DNA from: an uncultured beta proteobacterium
Lineage (GTDB): Bacteria; Pseudomonadota; Gammaproteobacteria; Burkholderiales; Rhodocyclaceae
DNA length: 7,043 nucleotides
Assembly (NCBI GenBank): GCA_903930395.1
Contig: CAIYYE010000572.1
Location: 1 to 7,043, forward strand
Direction: 5' to 3'
The position numbers and the translations under genes were made by a program. The notes under the pieces were generated by a model that did no database searches, was not told where the DNA came from, and saw only the letters and a list, made by a program, of their open reading frames with translations. Of the stretch, positions 6,001 through 7,043 are shown piece after piece. How positions within the stretch are numbered: the first letter of the stretch is position 1; each line of letters begins with the position of its first letter.

Positions 6001-7043
6001 TCGCACGAGGCACGGATCGGCGCCTACGCCGGTGCCGAGGCAAGTGCCAGCGGAAGTGCAAGCGCTGCAGATGGGGTGTCGACATCGGCAGATGCCGGTG
6101 CATCGGCCGGGGCGAAGGCCAGTTACGAGGGCAATGTCTCGGGTGAAGGCGAAAGCACCGCCACCGCCGTGACCTCGAAATACAAGGCAGGCGGCAACAT
6201 CACCTCGAAGTCCACGGAAAGCACGACCCTGATTGGTACGCAGTTCGAATCCGGCGGCAACATCACGATCGAAGCCGGGTCGCTGGATTATCAGGCGGCC
6301 CGTGACAGCACCACTACGTCGTCCAGCAACCATGACATATCGGCCGAAGGCAAAGTCGGCCTGGTGGGCAAGCCGACTATCGACGTGCAGGCCGACTACG
6401 CCGGAGAAATGGCCGGTGAAACAAGCAGTACGGCAAGAACCGGAAGCATGAATGCCGGAGGCAATATCAGCATAAAAACCACCAAGGGCGGTGCCACTTT
6501 TGAAGGCGCCAATCTTGAAGGCAAGGGCAAAGTCGACATTCAATCCGCCGGCAATGTCGATTTCAAGGCCGCCTATGACACCGTTTCCAGCACGAACCAA
6601 GGGGTCGAGGCCAGCGCAAGCTTTGCATCGGGCGGTGGCGAGAAGGGTGTCGAAGGCAGTGCCGGTTACAACCAGGAAAATAGCGATAGCCGCACCGCCC
6701 AGACCGGAAGCATCAAGGGAAGCAATATCACTGTCAGTGCAGCCAATGATGTGAATCTGGAAGGAACCAAGCTGAAATCGTCAGGTGACACGACGCTTGA
6801 CGCTGGCGGTAACGTCAACCTGAAAGCCGCCAAGAATACTGAAACCACCACCGCTTTTGGCGTTAGCGCCGAGGCCGGGGCAAGCAAGGGTGGTGAAGGT
6901 TCGAGCCAGAGTGCCGGTGGCGAAGGCAATGCAAGCTATAGCAAGGATGTGACGTCCGACACCGTTGCAATCGAAACAGGCGGCAAATTGAACATCAAGG
7001 GCAAGACCGTGACCAACCAGGAGGCGAACATCAAGGCCAAGGG
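1..7043 (+). CDS. Filamentous haemagglutinin/CdiA-like two-partner secretion exoprotein, internal fragment (both ends missing)
   Basis: Frame 1 is open over all 2347 complete codons. Neither start nor stop is present, so this is the middle of a protein well over 2347 residues. The translation is Gly/Ser/Thr/Asn/Ala-rich, with endlessly repeated beta-helix phrases such as LSNSGQI, NSGTIKASG, AGGNITIEAG and GSNL, typical of FHA-type haemagglutinin repeats. Order of parts: FHA-1-like repeats (residues 1-780), Trp/Tyr-rich region (781-1020), flexible linker (1021-1061), conserved YP-like module (about 1075-1233), FHA-2-like repeats (1234-2347). There is no cysteine, and proline is almost absent from the first 780 residues. 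By family knowledge, such proteins are secreted through an outer-membrane CdiB/FhaC-type pore and act as adhesins or contact-dependent inhibition effectors. The ends that would decide between these roles are outside the window. The family assignment is firm; the CdiA versus plain adhesin choice is open. Confidence 0.95.
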   Translation, partial: MLANSLSITAAALSNAGAVQASAGAIVTGSTFTNSGVSARFLLSTVAGGDGSLNFSGAVDNQGTLQSAGALSLTSGGTFTNSGNLFALHAAQGGSDEALTVTALRIDNSGIIDGGGALTLAGSDTVGNSINNSGSIQGGGATLFSVGNQMTNSSTGRIIGDSAITVTSAGSAFSLDNTGLIQATGRLVLGQSGHLLSLANAGTILTAADLDLSGGSVLNSGEVQAATGASVTGSTFTNSGVSARFLLSTVAGSDGNLNFSGAVDNQGTLQSAGGLSVASSSTLNNSGTIKASGSNDTLALSATTLTNTGNIDGGGLLNLTATSNSGTTLSNSGQIHSVDDLTIVTGGNVSNTATGKILSDDLLSVTTGQSSFAISNAGRIQSGTSLTLGSAGHVVNLSNTSSGVVYAGSTLALSGGALSNAGTVQATTGATISGSTFTNSGVSARFLLSTVAGDDGSLNFSGPVDNQGALQSAGGLNLSSTSTLSNSGTIKASGSNDTLALSATSLNNSGNIDGGGLLNLTTTSNSGTTLSNSGQIHSVDDMTIVTGGNVSNTASGKVLSDDLLSMTTGQSSFALSNAGRIQSGTSLTLGGAAHVVDLSNATSGILFGGSTLALSGANLDNQGKIYADTGATINVNNLLNGNASNANALIFGAMTIGSSTLTASGVLENYGAIHSSGNFSMSAGNIFNRNTGGLSSQATLALATTGGGNIDNSGALYAGTAMNLDAAGGTIINRAITGTIDSGGTLTTNSANFTNNNTVVTNGNINITTTNAFVNETTLANGVSITKSLGGLENTNSYRDVDRLLNEGAVYSDAYIWVYEWNFDRQEQLNGISTNDLSTMPKAQIIANGVNISLNINYGSGTGRNYIAVISAPTVNISGAGTFTNEDLALYKYSYKTQLIRVEDSYVSGWGTQYTRYEFWGRGSSNANYSRIVDDTHNEWGEYDPGNGWANFGRGANYSRTSGEAEGDRMAAVRHAQDWGSAMSGAVTTQSFGAGIFASNFNFSGGTLNNVGSPWPNDPGNAKAGSSTSGSVDARSSSSSTATGATNVAGSSGTNGASGDVVLDSGSASLANKVVIVPGTTLSFAGINLTLPSNPNGYFVPSRNPSTNYLIEVNPLFAVGSNFVGSNYLAERYGFNPDTIQRRLGDSNYEAYLIRQQLIQQTGSNVLKGYGDEAAQMQTLMDQAVNQGKDLGLVFGQPLSASQIAGLNEDIVWMEEVVVAGQRVLAPRVYLAQSTRDMIIGGAVIAADNVSISGDALSNTGGTIQGGDTLTVEVKGDITNTSGNIQGGDVSLTSTEGSIVNETMTMGDGNDTSYSTTIGKTAGISASGNLAMDANQDITVIGADVSAEGDASLSAGGNIRFDTIVDKTTTSSVSEDSTLSLTELSSGTTSTTVSSETNIGSNLKSGGKLSLKSGGDTVIAGSNVEADGGLDVDAGGSFLVEARQDKVTTTSTSEKSGIGVGGGLVGSETTTSENFKGTNKGSTIQVGKAEDQEKRVALLTEMQSKNKAIGESTDKLMALQAEFKKAKPGSPEAAALKEKFKAEYASYKAQMAEANDLQGQLAELPSGDLNIKAGKEFVLQGSDLNVAGNADIFAKDGIKILDGLDEERTKTTTTTTSFMKLDGAGTESEAKANTEKEADAKASANKNRATASASASTSAEASAETSSEVNVKLVETTTTTEESGSRSSVASNLNIGGNLKAKTDGVMMLQGSNLTVGGDAALDANSIEVLTGRNEEYSTTSTSTTSVGFYEQSEAGASAGADASAGADARKRNSIIGTPNTSASASAEANSSAEASAESTLTMGARTESSSESSYTLTNSSSTIKVGGNLDMKAKEKATFVGANIESGGDMNIEATTIENRAAQDISVTTSSSSQTTAGLYLGGEASAEANANASASANANSGILGTTGGADIGAEAGVSASAEVSAGLRAANESEKSVEGSVTNVTNTFKAGGNFKRTATDTILDQGTSIEAGGNIEQSARVIKEEAIHDTTYSSTDTQSHEARIGAYAGAEASASGSASAADGVSTSADAGASAGAKASYEGNVSGEGESTATAVTSKYKAGGNITSKSTESTTLIGTQFESGGNITIEAGSLDYQAARDSTTTSSSNHDISAEGKVGLVGKPTIDVQADYAGEMAGETSSTARTGSMNAGGNISIKTTKGGATFEGANLEGKGKVDIQSAGNVDFKAAYDTVSSTNQGVEASASFASGGGEKGVEGSAGYNQENSDSRTAQTGSIKGSNITVSAANDVNLEGTKLKSSGDTTLDAGGNVNLKAAKNTETTTAFGVSAEAGASKGGEGSSQSAGGEGNASYSKDVTSDTVAIETGGKLNIKGKTVTNQEANIKAK
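49..660 (+). repeat. Long tandem repeat unit 1 (204 residues)
   Basis: The unit begins at the GAVQASAG phrase and ends where GEVQAATG of unit 2 begins. Its first part (bases 85-213, GSTFTNSGVSARFLLSTVAG through DNQGTLQSAG) is almost the same as in units 2 and 3. The remaining 150 or so residues (from ALSLTSGG to GGSVLNS) keep the same strand rhythm but have clearly diverged. It is three residues longer than unit 2. Confidence 0.85.
661..1263 (+). repeat. Long tandem repeat unit 2 (201 residues)
   Basis: The unit starts at GEVQAATG and runs through VSARFLLSTVAG, SGTIKASGSNDTLAL, GNIDGGGLLNL, SNSGQIHSVDDLTIV, KILSDDLLSVTTGQSSF and STLALSGGALSNA. It aligns with unit 3 at a constant offset of 603 bases with no gaps seen. 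Bases 964-1020 are identical to 1567-1623 (57 bases). After one mismatch the match resumes for 37 more bases. Confidence 0.9.
1264..1866 (+). repeat. Long tandem repeat unit 3 (about 201 residues)
   Basis: The unit starts at GTVQATTGATISG and parallels unit 2 codon for codon up to STLALSG at about 1848, after which it passes into the degenerate fourth unit. Differences from unit 2 are scattered substitutions such as LSVTTG to LSMTTG and AISNAG to ALSNAG. The core has GPVDNQG where units 1 and 2 have GAVDNQG, giving the only proline of the FHA-1 part seen here. The exact right-hand edge is arbitrary because the repeat boundary is a choice of phase. Confidence 0.88.
1867..2340 (+). repeat. Degenerate fourth FHA-1 unit
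   Basis: The segment opens with GKIYADTGATINVNNLLN, which sits where units 1-3 have G-x-V-Q-A-x-x-G-A-x-(V/I). It therefore looks like a diverged continuation of the same array. It lacks the ARFLLSTVAG phrase but keeps beta-helix phrasing (ENYGAIHSSGNFSMSAG, NIDNSGALYAGTAMNLDAAG, NGNINITTTNAFVNE). It ends where the repeat rhythm stops at about 2340 and the aromatic region begins. Confidence 0.6.
2341..3060 (+). other. Trp/Tyr-rich non-repeat region, candidate receptor-binding domain
   Basis: Residues 781-1020 break the beta-helix rhythm. Eight of the nine tryptophans of the fragment lie here (codons at 2449, 2461, 2728, 2758, 2818, 2845, 2935, 3043), with many tyrosines, for example YIWVYEWNFD, YKYSYKTQL and QYTRYEFWGRG. 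A short return to repeat-like strands (AQIIANGVNISLNI, APTVNISGAGTFTNE) sits in the middle. In CdiA proteins the domain between FHA-1 and the YP segment binds the target-cell receptor, so position and composition suggest a binding tip. This is inference: I do not recognise a specific receptor class, and a carbohydrate- or matrix-binding role is equally possible. Confidence 0.5.
3061..3183 (+). other. Ser/Gly/Thr/Ala-rich flexible linker
   Basis: About 41 residues are composed mostly of Ser, Gly, Thr, Ala and Asn (GSSTSGSVDARSSSSSTATG, then ATNVAGSSGTNGASGD), with no aromatic residue. It separates the aromatic region from the YP-like module and is most simply read as a disordered hinge. Confidence 0.7.
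3223..3699 (+). other. Conserved YP-like module between FHA-1 and FHA-2
   Basis: Residues about 1075-1233 are rich in Pro and Tyr and form a non-repeat block. The signature phrases, in order, are NYLIEVNPLF (3322-3351), GSNYLAERYGF, RRLGDSNYEAYLIRQQLI (from 3424), a helical stretch AAQMQTLMDQAVNQGKDLGL, LSASQIAGLNEDIVWMEE (DIVW at 3628-3639) and GQRVLAPRVYLA (3661-3696). I know this order of phrases as a strongly conserved segment of many CdiA/FhaB-like proteins just before the FHA-2 repeats. In CdiA the YP segment is tied to programmed secretion arrest, which keeps FHA-2 and the C-terminal toxin in the periplasm until receptor contact. That role here is inferred from position and similarity. 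Confidence 0.72.
4462..4692 (+). other. Charged helical-hairpin insertion inside FHA-2
   Basis: About 77 residues (1488-1564) are unlike the surrounding beta-repeat: rich in Lys, Glu, Gln, Ala, Leu and Met and poor in Gly, Asn and Thr. The first half (EKRVALLTEMQSKNKAIGE, then STDKLMALQAEFKKAK) shows 3-4 spacing of L, M, N, I, T, L, Q, F, compatible with a coiled coil. A KPGSPE turn follows, then a second amphipathic stretch (AALKEKFKAEYASYKAQMAE, then ANDLQGQLAEL). It is flanked by ordinary repeat strands (STIQVGK before, SGDLNIKAGKEFVLQGSD after). Taking it out reduces the 480-base unit to about 250, the basic unit length. Helical structure is predicted by eye only. Confidence 0.65.
4876..5004 (+). 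repeat. Ala/Ser/Glu-rich loop 1 in FHA-2
   Basis: About 43 residues of low complexity, starting TESEAKANTEKEADAKASAN and ending SASASTSAEASAETSSE. The loop is bounded by Thr-rich runs (TKTTTTTTSF before, ETTTTTEESG after). It contains more Lys and Glu than the later loops. Codons vary (gcc, gct, gcg and gca; tcg, agc, tct), so it is not a recent short tandem expansion. Confidence 0.7.
5257..5400 (+). repeat. Ala/Ser/Gly-rich loop 2 in FHA-2
   Basis: About 48 residues made of two ASA-type tracts (SEAGASAGADASAGAD and SASASAEANSSAEASAES) separated by a short basic/hydrophobic break, ARKRNSIIGTPN. It follows the Thr/Ser run STTSTSTTSVGFYE and precedes the next repeat unit. Confidence 0.7.
5647..5802 (+). 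repeat. Ala/Ser/Asn/Glu-rich loop 3 in FHA-2
   Basis: About 52 residues, beginning GGEASAEANANASASANANS and ending GAEAGVSASAEVSAGLRAAN, with a small hydrophobic break GILGTTGG in the middle. The break resembles the SIIGTPN break of loop 2, which suggests that the two loops share an origin or a structural turn. Confidence 0.7.
6019..6165 (+). repeat. Ala/Ser/Gly-rich loop 4 in FHA-2
   Basis: About 49 residues, GAYAGAEASASGSASAADG followed by VSTSADAGASAGAKASYEGN and VSGEGES. It occupies the same place in its unit as loops 1-3, after the Thr/Ser-rich strand (DTTYSSTDTQ) and before the next AGGNI phrase (YKAGGNITSK). Confidence 0.68.
6604..6666 (+). repeat. Short Gly/Ser/Ala/Glu loop 5 in FHA-2
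   Basis: About 21 residues, GVEASASFASGGGEKGVEGS and on, in the same position as loops 1-4 but less than half their length. It is close to the ordinary loop length of this repeat family. Confidence 0.55.
6859..6942 (+). repeat. Gly/Ser/Glu-rich loop 6 in FHA-2
   Basis: About 28 residues, GVSAEAGASKGGEGSSQSAG then GEGNASYS, richer in Gly than loops 1-4. It follows the run NTETTTAFG and precedes the last visible unit (TVAIETGGKLNIKGKTVTNQ). Confidence 0.55.

Larger units (their letters stand above)
3700..7043 (+). repeat. FHA-2-type haemagglutinin repeat array (continues beyond the window)
   Basis: Residues 1234-2347 repeat a unit of the form AGGNI-x-I-x-A ... (L/V/I)-x-G-(S/A/T)-x-(L/V/I/F)-x-(S/A)-G-G-(D/N)-(V/I/M) ... 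followed by a Thr/Ser-rich stretch. The G-(S/A/T) marks fall at about 4024, 4261, 4741, 5131, 5524, 5902, 6235, 6505, 6763 and 7000. Gaps are 237, 480, 390, 393, 378, 333, 270, 258 and 237 bases. The basic unit is thus about 80-90 residues, and the longer ones carry extra loops. This matches the haemagglutinin repeat family (Pfam Fil_haemagg_2 type). In CdiA the corresponding region is thought to help deliver the toxin across the target's outer membrane. The array has not ended at base 7043. Confidence 0.85.

Noticed and set aside
5938..6600. Minus-strand open frame of 220 codons, Gly/Ala/Arg-rich
   Set aside because: The longest antisense frame, but it covers loop 4 and neighbouring repeats. 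The forward frame has clear family motifs here and continues through, so a second gene is not needed.

Overview
The window lies entirely inside one very large protein-coding gene on the + strand. Frame 1 is open from base 1 to base 7043 (2347 codons, no stop). It has neither its start nor its stop here, which is why ordinary start-to-stop ORF calling misses it. The translation is a filamentous-haemagglutinin-like exoprotein of the two-partner secretion (TPS) type, FhaB/CdiA-like. It is rich in Gly, Ser, Thr, Asn and Ala, has no cysteine in any of the 2347 residues, and is built from short beta-strand repeats that predict a long right-handed beta-helix.

The layout matches the middle of the CdiA/FhaB plan. 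(1) Bases 1-2340 are an FHA-1-type fibre. It holds three tandem units of 200-204 residues, the second and third nearly identical in DNA for long stretches, followed by a degenerate fourth unit. (2) Bases 2341-3060 are an aromatic, Trp/Tyr-rich non-repeat region in the position where CdiA proteins carry the receptor-binding domain. (3) Bases 3061-3183 are a Ser/Gly/Thr/Ala-rich flexible linker. (4) Bases 3223-3699 are a conserved non-repeat module resembling the Tyr/Pro-rich (YP) segment of CdiA-type proteins. (5) Bases 3700-7043 are an FHA-2-type array of haemagglutinin repeats, still running at the window's end.

The FHA-2 array is the most unusual part. Its basic unit is about 80-90 residues. 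Several units are swollen by Ala/Ser/Glu/Gly-rich loops of 20-50 residues in the same place, and one unit carries a charged, probably helical hairpin of about 77 residues.

By family knowledge, such a protein would be exported by the Sec system and a CdiB/FhaC-type outer-membrane transporter. It would display the FHA-1 fibre at the surface and could carry a polymorphic toxin at its C-terminus. The signal peptide, TPS domain, transporter gene, C-terminal domain and any immunity gene are all outside the window, so adhesin and contact-dependent inhibition effector cannot be told apart here. The moderately high GC content and this protein family suggest a proteobacterium, perhaps a betaproteobacterium; this is a weak inference. 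No RNA genes, mobile elements, CRISPR arrays, promoters or terminators are supported, and no non-coding stretch is present.
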